From Ardenticatenaceae bacterium (GTDB lineage Bacteria > Chloroflexota > Anaerolineae > Promineifilales > Promineifilaceae), in assembly GCA_020634435.1 (NCBI GenBank), contig JACKBS010000009.1:248001-312000 (forward strand): a DNA stretch of 64,000 nt, written 5' to 3'. Both the position numbers and the translations under genes were made by a program. The notes beneath the pieces were generated by a model. The model searched no databases and was not told the DNA's origin. It saw nothing but the letters and a program-made list of their open reading frames with translations. This document shows, in pieces, positions 16,914 to 25,208 of the stretch; position 1 is the stretch's first letter; every line of letters starts with the position of its first letter.

Positions 16914-18308
16914 ATGAAAAGATCGCGTTGGCTCGCCTCTATTTTGGCATTGCTGCTGTTATTTGGGGTGGTAACGGCCGTATCTGCCCTCACTTACCGC
17001 GTGACCTGGGGCGATACCCTTTCTGGCATCGCCAGCCGCTTTGGGACATCCATCTCTACTCTTCTCCAGGCAAACCCCCAAATTGCCAACCCAAACCTGA
17101 TTTATGTGGGTCAGGAACTCGAAATCCCTACAGATGGCGTGGTAACGCCGACGCCGATACCTCCTGGCCCAACGCCTACACCGGTGCCACCCCCGACTGG
17201 CAGCCAAACTTACATCGTCCAGTCGGGCGATACGCTTTCAGGGATTGCCCGACGTTTTAACACCACGGTTACCGCCATTGCCCAGGCGAGCGGCATTACC
17301 AATATCAACCTGATTTATGTAGGCCAGGTTCTTACCATTCCTGGCGGAGGTTCGGGCACGCCCGTTCCACCCGTCGGCTCCAGCTTTGCGCTTGGTGCGC
17401 AAACGCTTAACCTGAACAACCAGGCGCGTCTGGAAGAAGCGGGCATGACCTGGATCAAGTACCAATACAAATGGCCTTCTGAAGATACGCTGGCAAATCT
17501 GGAATCACTCATCAATACCGCGCACAATAAAGGGCTCAAAATTTTGGTGACGATAACCGGCGATACGTCCTATCCGGCGGCCGACAGCATCAACTTCCTC
17601 AGCTACATTGACTTTATAAAGCAAGTGGCCCAGTTGCACCCCGATGCCATCGAGGTGTGGAATGAGATGAACATTGATTTTGAATGGCCTGCCGGGCAGA
17701 TCAGCCCCAGTTCATACGTGAACAACATGCTGGCACCGGCATATACGGCCGTAAAAGCCGTCGATTCAAACATCATGGTAATCTCTGGTGCACTGGCCCC
17801 CACGGGATTTGACAACACGACCAATGCCTGGTCGGACAGCCGCTATCTGGCAGGAATGCGCAGCGCTGGTGCGGCCAACTACATGGACTGCGTCGGCGTA
17901 CACTACAATGCCGGGGCCACGTCCCCCAGCGCCACGTCCGGCCATCCGGCCGATCCCGGCGACCGCCACTACAGCTGGTACTTCGTGCCAACGCTAACCC
18001 TGTACCGCAACACGTTTACCACCCGCAGCCTCTGCCTGACGGAATTTGGCTACATGACTCCAGAAGGATTTAATGGTGTACCGCAAGGATTTAGCTGGGC
18101 GGCGAACACCACGTTAAATCAACAGGCAGCCTGGCTGGCCGAAGCCGCCCAGATTGCTAAGAACAGCGGGTATATTCGATTGGCTATTGTGTTCAATTTG
18201 GATTTCATCAAATACGAGCTTAACGGGGATCCCCAGGCTGGTTATGCTATCGTTCGCCAGAATGGCAGCTGTCCAGCTTGTGCCACGTTAGGTAACGTGA
18301 TGAACTAA
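16914..18308 (+). CDS. secreted LysM-domain glycoside hydrolase (clan GH-A-like)
   Basis: A 464-residue exported protein. A signal peptide opens it (MKRSRWLASILALLLLFGVV...SAL). Two LysM domains follow (YRVTWGDTLSGIASRFGTS at about 27-70 and YIVQSGDTLSGIARRFNTT at about 95-140), joined by a Pro/Thr linker; they bind peptidoglycan or chitin-like glycans. The rest is a (beta/alpha)8 fold resembling clan GH-A hydrolases, with the likely acid/base glutamate in EVWNEMN and nucleophile in LCLTEFGY. The substrate is not deducible; a cell-wall or exopolysaccharide glycan is likely because of the LysM anchors. CAGGAGA precedes the ATG, which was preferred over one 21 bases upstream. Confidence 0.85.
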   Translation: MKRSRWLASILALLLLFGVVTAVSALTYRVTWGDTLSGIASRFGTSISTLLQANPQIANPNLIYVGQELEIPTDGVVTPTPIPPGPTPTPVPPPTGSQTYIVQSGDTLSGIARRFNTTVTAIAQASGITNINLIYVGQVLTIPGGGSGTPVPPVGSSFALGAQTLNLNNQARLEEAGMTWIKYQYKWPSEDTLANLESLINTAHNKGLKILVTITGDTSYPAADSINFLSYIDFIKQVAQLHPDAIEVWNEMNIDFEWPAGQISPSSYVNNMLAPAYTAVKAVDSNIMVISGALAPTGFDNTTNAWSDSRYLAGMRSAGAANYMDCVGVHYNAGATSPSATSGHPADPGDRHYSWYFVPTLTLYRNTFTTRSLCLTEFGYMTPEGFNGVPQGFSWAANTTLNQQAAWLAEAAQIAKNSGYIRLAIVFNLDFIKYELNGDPQAGYAIVRQNGSCPACATLGNVMN

Positions 18309-18322
18309 TTGGGAGATTTGTG

Positions 18323-18754
18323 ATGAAAGTCAGTACAATTTTAGCGAAAAAAGGCAATAAACTAATCACCATTGCCCCGGAACAATCTGTGAAGGAAGCA
18401 GTTGCACTTTTTGCTCAGCATAATATTGGTGCCGTCGTTGTGCTCGATGATGCGGATGCGCTGGTTGGCATTGTTTCGGAACGGGACATCGTGCGCCAGC
18501 TAAACCATCGCGATGACCTGCTGAATCAGCCGGTCAAAGAGCTGATGACGGCCAAGGTTATAACCTGTGTGCCGCAAGACGATTTAATGTCAGTGGCCAG
18601 CGTGATGACCGAGCGACGATTTCGGCATCTGCCGGTGGTAGAGAAAGGTACACTGCTGGGGATTATTTCTATTGGAGATGTGTTGAAGGCACAGCGTGAT
18701 TATTATCATGGTCAGATCGACACGCTGGAAACACAAATTTTAGCCACTGAATAG
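18323..18754 (+). CDS. tandem CBS-domain protein
   Basis: A 143-residue protein made of one CBS pair (a Bateman module): repeat one has QHNIGAVVVLDDADALVGIVSERDIVRQL, in two recognisable halves, and repeat two has ERRFRHLPVVEKGTLLGIISIGDVL. CBS pairs bind adenine nucleotides or S-adenosyl compounds and act as energy sensors. With no enzymatic domain attached, it likely regulates a partner protein. GGGAG lies seven bases before the chosen ATG. It sits 14 bases after the hydrolase and 18 bases before fprA, so all three may share a transcript. Confidence 0.9.
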   Translation: MKVSTILAKKGNKLITIAPEQSVKEAVALFAQHNIGAVVVLDDADALVGIVSERDIVRQLNHRDDLLNQPVKELMTAKVITCVPQDDLMSVASVMTERRFRHLPVVEKGTLLGIISIGDVLKAQRDYYHGQIDTLETQILATE

Positions 18755-18772
18755 GTATCAAGGAGCAAGCAT

Positions 18773-20182
18773 ATGTCTCAAATCGGCAGCGATACGAACC
18801 CGCTGCGTGTCGCTATTGTGGGAGCTGGTCCGGCCGGATTTTACACCGCCGAACGCCTTTTTAAAGAAAAAAATATTCACATCACGGTCGATATGTACGA
18901 CCGTTTGCCGACCCCGTTTGGCCTGGTGCGTAACGGTGTGGCCCCCGATCATCAGAAGATCAAGTCGGTCACCAAAGTGTTTGATCGTTTGGCCGCGAAA
19001 CCAGAATTTCGCTTTTTTGGCAATGTAGAGTTGGGTTCAGACATCACTGTCGAGGATTTGCGTCATCATTACCACCAAATTGTGTACACCACCGGTGCCC
19101 AAACCGATCGTTACCTGGATATTCCTGGCATTGATCTCAAAAATAGCCATCCTGCTACGGAATTTGTGGCTTGGTACAATGGCCATCCCGATTTCCGTAA
19201 TTACGAATTTGATTTATCGCAAGAGCGCGTGGCCGTGATTGGCGTGGGCAACGTGGCGGTAGACGTAGCCCGTATCTTGTGCCGCACGCGCGAAGAATTG
19301 ATGGAAACAGACATCGCCGATTATGCTCTGGAAGCGCTTAGCAACAGCAATGTCAAAGAGGTCTACATGATTGGCCGCCGGGGTCCGGCGCAGGCTGCCT
19401 TCACGCCACCAGAAGCCAAAGAATTGGGCGAACTGGTTGGTGCCGACACAATTGTGCTGCCCGAAGAAGCAGAGCTAGACCCGCTGAGCCAGGCCTCTCT
19501 GGCTGACGCCGACCGGGGAACCATGCGCAATATCGAGATCATCCAGGAACTTGCCGCCCGCGAGCCAACTGGTAAACCGAAGCGCCTGATTTTGCGCTTC
19601 CTGGTTTCGCCCACCGAACTGTTTGGCAATGAGGATGGCGAAGTTGTGGGCATGCGTATGGTGAAAAATGAACTGTACCAGACGGAAAGCGGCACGATGC
19701 GGCCCCGGGCAACCGATCAATATGAAGACATTCCCGTGGGCCTGGTGTTCCGCTCGATTGGTTACATGGGCGTGCCGCTATCTGGTGTGCCGTTCCACGA
19801 GCGCTGGGGCGTCATTTTGAATGAGAAGGGCCGGGTGCTGAACCCAGACAGCAATGAGCCGGTCGTAGGCGAGTACACGGCGGGCTGGATTAAACGTGGG
19901 CCTAGCGGTGTCATTGGCACCAATAAGCCGGATGCGACCGAAACGGCCGAATGCATGTTAGAAGATTTTGCGGCCGGAAAAATCCTTCATCCCACGCACC
20001 CAGAACCGGAAGCTGCGACGCAGCTGATGCAGGAAAAGAAACCGAACTTTGTCTCCTACGAAGATTGGCTGCGCCTGGATGAGCTGGAATTGGCCGCTGG
20101 CACGGAACAGGGTCGCCCACGGGTGAAGTTTACCGAAGTTGATAAAATGCTGGCCGCTTTGGGCAAAACGGCCGTTCACTAA
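18773..20182 (+). CDS. fprA: ferredoxin--NADP+ reductase, FprA type
   Basis: A 469-residue FAD flavoprotein of the adrenodoxin-reductase/FprA class, which moves electrons between NADPH and ferredoxin. The FAD-binding loop is VAIVGAGPAGFYTAE near 14-28, followed by the family block PTPFGLVRNGVAPDH. The NADP loop is VAVIGVGNVAVDVARIL near 160. A C-terminal block GWIKRGPSGVIGTNK is the diagnostic FprA motif. The length is standard. The gene contains a single copy of the otherwise abundant ACGGCCGT palindrome, right at its last codons. AGGAG precedes the ATG. Confidence 0.94.
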   Translation: MSQIGSDTNPLRVAIVGAGPAGFYTAERLFKEKNIHITVDMYDRLPTPFGLVRNGVAPDHQKIKSVTKVFDRLAAKPEFRFFGNVELGSDITVEDLRHHYHQIVYTTGAQTDRYLDIPGIDLKNSHPATEFVAWYNGHPDFRNYEFDLSQERVAVIGVGNVAVDVARILCRTREELMETDIADYALEALSNSNVKEVYMIGRRGPAQAAFTPPEAKELGELVGADTIVLPEEAELDPLSQASLADADRGTMRNIEIIQELAAREPTGKPKRLILRFLVSPTELFGNEDGEVVGMRMVKNELYQTESGTMRPRATDQYEDIPVGLVFRSIGYMGVPLSGVPFHERWGVILNEKGRVLNPDSNEPVVGEYTAGWIKRGPSGVIGTNKPDATETAECMLEDFAAGKILHPTHPEPEAATQLMQEKKPNFVSYEDWLRLDELELAAGTEQGRPRVKFTEVDKMLAALGKTAVH

Positions 20183-20184
20183 AA

Positions 20185-20250
20185 AGTTATTGGTGATTAG
20201 GGGTTAGTGGCTAGTAAGAAGACCACACTAACCTCTAACCACTATCCCCT
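20185..20250. repeat. TTAGTGG/AACCACTA interspersed repeat 3' of fprA
   Basis: GATTAGGGGTTAGTGGCTAGT faces ACTAACCTCTAACCACTA across an A/G-rich loop, an imperfect inverted repeat. A second member of the family lies at 27112-27190, also directly after a stop codon. Confidence 0.65.
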
Positions 20251-20258
20251 CCTACCTT

Positions 20259-21134
20259 ATGAAAGTAATTATCTACAGTGATGGCGGCGCGGACCCCAAT
20301 CCCGGTATTGGTGGCTGGGCCGCTATTTTGCGTTTTGGCGAGCATGAGAAGGTACTGACAGGCAACGATCCAGAGGCAACTAACAACCGGATGGAGTTAA
20401 CTGCGGCCATTCGCGCTTTACAGGCTTTGAAACGGCCGTGTGAAATTACCTTCTACACTGACTCCGAATACTTGCGCAAAGGCATCACCGAATGGATCGA
20501 TGATTGGGCGGCTAAAGGCTGGCAAAAGAAAGGGAAAGCGATCCAAAATGTTGATTTGTGGCAGGCGCTGTGGCCGTTGGTCAAAACGCACCAGATTGAG
20601 TGGCACTGGGTCAAAGGGCATTCCGGGGATGAGTACAACGAGCGTGTCGATCAGTTGGCCCGCCAGGCGCGGTTAGAAATTACGCCTGAAGACGAAATTG
20701 ACCAAAATGTGCCCAAGCTTTATTTACGCGCTTCATGCAAAGGGAATCCGGGACCGGGTGGCTGGGGCGCAGTTCTGGAAGAAGGCCGCGAAACGGAACA
20801 GTTGTGCGGTTCCGCGCCACAAACGACCAATAATCGCATGGAAATTACGGCCGCTATCGAAGGGTTGCTTATGCTGTTGCCGGGCAGCAAGGTACAAATC
20901 TTCACAACGTCTGATTATTTGTTTCAGGGAATTACGCAGTGGATTCGCGGCTGGCGGAAGCGAAATTGGATGAAAAAGGGTGGGGAGCAGCCTGTGGCCA
21001 ATGCGGATTTGTGGCAGGTCCTGGACAAGCTCGCGGAAAATTACAAAATTCGCTGGATCAACGCCAAAGGGCAAGACCTGGCTGGTTTAGATGAAGCTGG
21101 GAAGCTGGCCAGCAAGGCCGTTGAAATTGTTTAA
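20259..21134 (+). CDS. tandem RNase HI protein with a degenerate second domain
   Basis: Two RNase HI domains fused in 291 residues. Domain one (1-145) is a complete enzyme with the catalytic acids D8 (YSDGGADPNPG), E46 (NNRMELTAAI), D68 (YTDSEYL) and D131, and H121 in VKGHSGDEYN. It should cleave the RNA strand of RNA-DNA hybrids. Domain two (about 152-291) aligns along its whole length but has R157 in place of D8, T217 in place of D68 and no GHxxN block, keeping only E195. It is therefore predicted inactive and may bind hybrid or the first domain. The ATG follows an inverted repeat; the fold assignment is firm. Confidence 0.9.
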   Translation: MKVIIYSDGGADPNPGIGGWAAILRFGEHEKVLTGNDPEATNNRMELTAAIRALQALKRPCEITFYTDSEYLRKGITEWIDDWAAKGWQKKGKAIQNVDLWQALWPLVKTHQIEWHWVKGHSGDEYNERVDQLARQARLEITPEDEIDQNVPKLYLRASCKGNPGPGGWGAVLEEGRETEQLCGSAPQTTNNRMEITAAIEGLLMLLPGSKVQIFTTSDYLFQGITQWIRGWRKRNWMKKGGEQPVANADLWQVLDKLAENYKIRWINAKGQDLAGLDEAGKLASKAVEIV

Positions 21135-21140
21135 ACAAGT

Positions 21141-21377
21141 TTACGAATTAGCCATATCCTCACTGGTGGCATCACGCACGTAGCGGCACGTGGCATGTAA
21201 AAAGCCAAAGTTGCCCACCGGGGGCATCAGCTCCATCACTTCTAGAATTTCAAAAATACGGCCATCAAACATTACCTGTTCGCCGACATCCGGCATTTTG
21301 TCGATATTGATAATAGCGCCAGGATGTTCGCCCCCCGCGACCACATAACTTACTTTGTAGAATACTTCTTCGTTCAT
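21141..21377 (-). CDS. small protein of unknown function
   Basis: A 78-residue soluble protein, not recognised. It is mildly acidic with alternating hydrophobic residues (YKVSYVVAGGEHPGAI; DGRIFEILEVMELMP), which suggests a small beta-barrel-like fold. It has good coding support: AAGGAGCG lies just upstream of the ATG, and it fits tightly between the RNase HI stop and the CNB gene, 24 bases apart on the same strand as the latter. It may therefore be co-transcribed with the cyclic-nucleotide-binding protein. Confidence 0.7.
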   Translation of the reverse strand: MNEEVFYKVSYVVAGGEHPGAIINIDKMPDVGEQVMFDGRIFEILEVMELMPPVGNFGFLHATCRYVRDATSEDMANS

Positions 21378-21401
21378 GGCCCACGCTCCTTCTAAACTGA
21401 A

Positions 21402-21839
21402 TTATAGCTCTGTCAGGTTCCGGTGCCTCAGCTTAAAGGCAATATCAATCGCCAGATTGCGCATCACAATAAAGCCGATGTGGTTGTTTTCGTCACACAG
21501 CTTGTAAAAAGCCTCGCTTTCGATCACATACAGAGACGCACCTTCACGCGTGGCGCGCACGGAGGCTGAACGATAACCCTGGTCGATGAGGGCCATCTCG
21601 CCAATCACTTGCCCCTTGCCCAATACCACCAGGCTGCGCGCATCGGTAAGCCCCTGAATATACACTTCAGCAGAACCTTGGGCCACGATGTACATTTCTT
21701 TACCGGTGGTGTTTTGGGTGATGATTAATTCGCCGGAACCGACCGTTTTTTCCTGGCAAATGGCCGCCAGCTGTTCCAGTTCATCTGGCTCCAGATTGGC
21801 AAAAAGCTGTACCCGTTTAAGCAAGTTTGCGATTGACAT
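21402..21839 (-). CDS. stand-alone cyclic-nucleotide-binding domain protein
   Basis: A 145-residue protein consisting of one Crp/PKA-type cyclic-nucleotide-binding domain: LLKRVQLFANLEPDELEQLA at the start and the phosphate-binding cassette GEMALIDQGYRSASVRA near 80-96. The arginine that contacts the cyclic phosphate is kept (GYRSAS). There is no helix-turn-helix domain, so it is not a transcription factor by itself; it probably works as a sensor on a partner protein. GGAGG precedes the ATG. It is divergent from tRNA-Leu. Compare the GNAT-CNB fusion at 23619, where this arginine is missing. Confidence 0.9.
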   Translation of the reverse strand: MSIANLLKRVQLFANLEPDELEQLAAICQEKTVGSGELIITQNTTGKEMYIVAQGSAEVYIQGLTDARSLVVLGKGQVIGEMALIDQGYRSASVRATREGASLYVIESEAFYKLCDENNHIGFIVMRNLAIDIAFKLRHRNLTEL

Positions 21840-21877
21840 GTGTGCCTCCGAAATAATGGGTATTTTCGGCCAAGTTA

Positions 21878-21905
21878 TTGACTTTTACTAAATCGTTGAT
21901 AAACT
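21878..21905 (+). promoter_or_regulatory. putative tRNA-Leu promoter
   Basis: TTGACT and TAAACT separated by 16 bases, ending 13 bases before the mature tRNA 5' end. Position and -35 quality are good; the -10 box is four of six. Confidence 0.45.
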
Positions 21906-21918
21906 ACCGCACGACTGA

Positions 21919-22003
<85 letters not shown>

Positions 22004-22458
22004 CCTGGTTGACAGCTCGAACAAAATTGTTCGGGCTGTTTTTATTTCTGGCAGGTGGTTGTGAGCGGGAGTAAGAAGCAGGTGCAAACGGCCGTTTCTC
22101 CAACCATTCAAACTACCGACCGCATTCCAAATAGCATCTGTGCCCATTGCGCACATTGTGGCAGATGTTCAGCCTCTCGTCAACTTTTTTCTGACCTCTG
22201 GGAAATGGCTGATAGAAACCGGCGGCAATAGAATTTGAGAAATTCAGCACAAACTGTATAATTGCCACCTGACTGGCCGGGCACCTTCACCATCTGCCTG
22301 GCAGTGTAGTAATCGCCAAGATGTAAGTGTAAAACCAACAGGCAAATTTTGCCGATTACTTGAGTAAAAGCGGGTAATTTGCGACTGATTATTTCCAAGC
22401 GTTTCCCCGCTTTTACAGCAAAAAGAGATTATTTTTCGCTAAAAATTGAGGGTTCCCA
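22004..22458 (+). other. intergenic region with structured leader before the triplicated-module gene
   Basis: No convincing gene in 455 bases. It carries one ACGGCCGT copy near 22089. Close to the downstream gene are a short palindrome GGCAAATTTTGCC (22341-22353) and an 11-bp perfect inverted repeat, GTAAAAGCGGG (22364-22374) against CCCGCTTTTAC (22406-22416), enclosing 31 bases. Two short readings on the minus strand were judged spurious, one of them an antisense copy of the tRNA. Confidence 0.6.
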
Positions 22459-23526
22459 ATGATTTTCTTGATTGCTGTAGGTGTCATCCTGTTACCCATT
22501 GTGCTCGGCGGCGTGTTTGCCTGGGGCAGCAAAACCTTTGCTGGTGCCGTAGACAAGGCAAAAGATGTAGTTGAGACCAAAGACAAAGGGTATAACCCGG
22601 CGGTAACATTTGGTCATGCCGTGAAGGTAGATGCCGATCCCGAAGTAATGTTGAAAGAGGCACGGCTGGAGGCAGCGCGTAAGGCGGCATCTTTGCCACG
22701 TGGTGCCAATATGCGCATTGGCCGCAAGGGACAGTCCAACCTGCGCACGGCTGGTTCTGCTCTGGATGAGGACCCGATGACGGCCGTTCGCATTGCATTG
22801 CACCACGGTTGGGATGGCGCACGTACTGGGGCTGTGGCCGCTGTGGCGGCTCCTGCTGCGGTTGCCACTGGTGGCGCGGCCGCTCCGGCTGGGAAAATCA
22901 AGCTGGTTCCCGGCAAAGATTACGAATACACCAAGATTACCGACAGCATGTCGCCTGAGGAAAAACGGAAGGCGCGTATTGCCAATTCTAAGGCCAAAAC
23001 GGCCGCTTATAAAGCGGCTAAGGCGGCTGGCGTGCCCGCGGGTGTTCCTGTGGCTGGGGCTGCTCCGGTGGCAGCTGTGGCGGCTCAACCGGTTGCTGCC
23101 GCTCAAGCTGTCAATATTGAACCACCGCAGCTGATTGAAATCACCGACGATATGTCGCCTGATGAACTGCGTAAGGCACGTATCTCCAATTCCAAGGCAA
23201 AATCTGCCTTCAACAAAGCGCTGAAGGCTGCGGGCGTTGATCCCAATGATGTAGAGATTGTTGATGGCAAGGTCGTGATGCCCGGCGGTGCTCCGGTGGC
23301 GGCTGCTGCCCCGGTAGCTGAACAAGCTCAGGTGGCTCCGGCAGCTGCGCCTGCCGCCGCTCCAGCTGCGGCCGTTAGCAGCGTTCCCAAACCAGACCTG
23401 ATCGAGATCACCGATGATATGTCGCCGGACGAAGTGCGCCGGGCGCGTATTTCTAACTCCAAGGCGAAGTCGGCCTATAACAAGGCGTTAAAAGCGGCGG
23501 GGATTGACCCCTCAACTGTTGATTGA
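22459..23526 (+). CDS. membrane-anchored Ala/Pro-rich protein with a triplicated unknown module
   Basis: A 355-residue protein that I cannot assign to a family. It opens with one hydrophobic anchor (FLIAVGVILLPIVLGGVFAWG), then a charged region. Three copies of a module of about 40 residues follow, at about 155-198, 224-265 and 314-355. The core reads ITDDMSPDE, then R(K/R)ARISNSKAKSA and NKALKAAG(V/I)DP. Copies two and three are almost identical and copy one is diverged. Linkers between copies are long Ala/Pro/Val runs (APVAAVAAQPVAAAQ). The modules are predicted helical and basic, possibly binding nucleic acid, polyphosphate or a partner. A terminator made of two ACGGCCGT palindromes follows. 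Confidence 0.8.
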   Translation: MIFLIAVGVILLPIVLGGVFAWGSKTFAGAVDKAKDVVETKDKGYNPAVTFGHAVKVDADPEVMLKEARLEAARKAASLPRGANMRIGRKGQSNLRTAGSALDEDPMTAVRIALHHGWDGARTGAVAAVAAPAAVATGGAAAPAGKIKLVPGKDYEYTKITDSMSPEEKRKARIANSKAKTAAYKAAKAAGVPAGVPVAGAAPVAAVAAQPVAAAQAVNIEPPQLIEITDDMSPDELRKARISNSKAKSAFNKALKAAGVDPNDVEIVDGKVVMPGGAPVAAAAPVAEQAQVAPAAAPAAAPAAAVSSVPKPDLIEITDDMSPDEVRRARISNSKAKSAYNKALKAAGIDPSTVD

Positions 23527-23555
23527 TAGCTTAAAAGAGAAAAGTCCTGCGTAAT

Positions 23556-23588
23556 AAAAACGGCCGTCTTCACCAGACGGCCGTTTTT
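23556..23588. terminator. bidirectional terminator built from two ACGGCCGT palindromes
   Basis: AAAAACGGCCGTCT pairs with AGACGGCCGTTTTT around the five-base loop TCACC, followed by TT on the plus strand. On the minus strand the run of A before the stem becomes a T tract. It serves the plus-strand gene ending at 23526 and the converging GNAT-CNB gene. Confidence 0.9.
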
Positions 23589-23618
23589 TTGTCCAAAATG
23601 GTGTTGCGAAACGAGTCG

Positions 23619-25208
23619 CTAATTTTTCATGTTGAGCAATCGCAATTTTTCCCCGACCGAGATGGCAATGTTGCGCATGACGCGCAGGCCAATGCGGGGA
23701 TAGCGGTTGATGAGGTTTTCAAAGTCACCGTTTTTGAGGGCAACCAAGGTCACATCGGTGGCGGCAACGGCCGTTGCTGTGTACGGTTGGTGGCTCACCA
23801 GGGCAATCTCTCCCAGAAAATCCCCTGCCTGTACCGAACCAACCTGGTGCGAACCATCTGGCGACAAAATGTCCATCGCTCCTTCCAAGACCATGTAAAA
23901 TGTGTTGCCCGTTTGACCCGCTTGCAGCACCGTTTCCCCAGCGGATTTTTGTACCACGGCGCATAAACCGGCAATCTTGCTCAGCTCACCTTCTTCCAGG
24001 CCTTCAAAAATAGCCATGTGTTGGGTCGCCTCGTTGACGGAAATGCCGAGCCGCTTTTCCTCAAATCCGGCCCGCACCAGCTCGAAAATTTCCTGGCTGG
24101 CGGGTGTGAGCTGTGCGTGGTCGATGTTGAGCGGCACGTACAGCTTGGCCATCTTCAGCGTGTCCAGCCGCTCCACCTCGTGAAATACAAACGAAGGGCA
24201 GTAGGCGACCGGCACAAAGCCTAAATTACTCAGCGTGCGCTGGATGTCTGGCCAGTAAGCCGAAACCGTAATTTCGATATACTCCGCCTTGTAAATTTCT
24301 CTGGCCCAGGCGTCCAGCTCTTTCAGCAAGAAACCGGCCACGTCGTCGCGCAAGTCAATCAACTCCAGCACTTTGATGCTGTGGCCGATGGGGTCTACCG
24401 TAAAGCCAATCGCGCCGACAATGCGCTCATCTTCCCGGGCGACCAGGTAGCGCACGTTGCGCGATTCCAGCAAAAAGAGGCCGTAGCTCAGCTGCAAATT
24501 GCCAAAAACGTGCCGCCGCGACAGCCGCCCGCGCTCGATGCGCAGCAGGTAGGGCAGGCCAGATTCCGTCAGCTCTTCCACCTGGAATCCAGTGCCGATC
24601 GGGTAGCCGTCCACATCATCCACGGCGATAAGGTCGCTGCGGAAGCCCATGTTTTGCAGAGCCAGCTGCCCCAGTAAAAACGCCTCGGGGATAACACGTG
24701 GGTTGTTTAGCCGCAGATCGCGGGCTGGTCCAAACGGTTTGGCCATCATCACCAGACTTTCGCGGTCGTCTAGCAGCACTTTTTGCGGCAGGAAGCCAAT
24801 CGGCCGTAGGTCAAACTTTTCGGAGATTTGCTGAGCGTAGGGGTGGGCGGTGCGGCATTCGGTGAGGCCAAAGTGCAGGCGGCGGTTGGCGAAAGCCAGG
24901 CGCGCTTCCATGAGAGCGCTGCCCACACCCACGCCGCGACTGTCTGGGTCCACGGCCAAACGGCCGAATTCACCACACAAATCTGCATAAGCGCCCACTT
25001 CAAAATAGACGGACGCTGTGCCGACCACCCGGCTGTCCATCTCCGCCAGCAAGAAGAGATAGCTATCCTGGTAAATACTGCGCTTGAGCCATTCGTCGTT
25101 GTAAAACTCTTTGTAGGGATATTCTTCGCCATAACTGCGGTAAAACAAATTGCGCACGGCAGGCAAATCATCTTCGCTGACGGGACGGACGTTTACTTTT
25201 CCGGTCAT
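23619..25208 (-). CDS. GNAT acetyltransferase fused to a C-terminal cyclic-nucleotide-binding domain
   Basis: 529 residues. The N-terminal 160 are a GNAT acetyltransferase with the acetyl-CoA loop GRLAVDPDSRGVGVGSALME. A second, weaker GNAT-like fold spans about 180-350 (RYLVAREDERIVGAIGF; LRDDVAGFLLKELD). Residues 400-529 are a cyclic-nucleotide-binding domain (EEGELSKIAGLCAVVQ; GDFLGEIALVSHQPYTATAVAA). Its phosphate cassette has Tyr-Thr where a ligand-contacting arginine is expected. Mycobacterial cAMP-gated lysine acetyltransferases combine the same two domains in the opposite order. A regulated protein acetyltransferase is the best guess; ligand binding is doubtful. The neighbours are unrelated, although an acetyl-CoA synthetase, a common target of such enzymes, lies 12 kb away. 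Confidence 0.87.
   Translation of the reverse strand: MTGKVNVRPVSEDDLPAVRNLFYRSYGEEYPYKEFYNDEWLKRSIYQDSYLFLLAEMDSRVVGTASVYFEVGAYADLCGEFGRLAVDPDSRGVGVGSALMEARLAFANRRLHFGLTECRTAHPYAQQISEKFDLRPIGFLPQKVLLDDRESLVMMAKPFGPARDLRLNNPRVIPEAFLLGQLALQNMGFRSDLIAVDDVDGYPIGTGFQVEELTESGLPYLLRIERGRLSRRHVFGNLQLSYGLFLLESRNVRYLVAREDERIVGAIGFTVDPIGHSIKVLELIDLRDDVAGFLLKELDAWAREIYKAEYIEITVSAYWPDIQRTLSNLGFVPVAYCPSFVFHEVERLDTLKMAKLYVPLNIDHAQLTPASQEIFELVRAGFEEKRLGISVNEATQHMAIFEGLEEGELSKIAGLCAVVQKSAGETVLQAGQTGNTFYMVLEGAMDILSPDGSHQVGSVQAGDFLGEIALVSHQPYTATAVAATDVTLVALKNGDFENLINRYPRIGLRVMRNIAISVGEKLRLLNMKN

Noticed and set aside
22180..22398. 72-codon frame on the minus strand
   Set aside because: No ribosome site; overlaps the inverted-repeat leader of the next gene.
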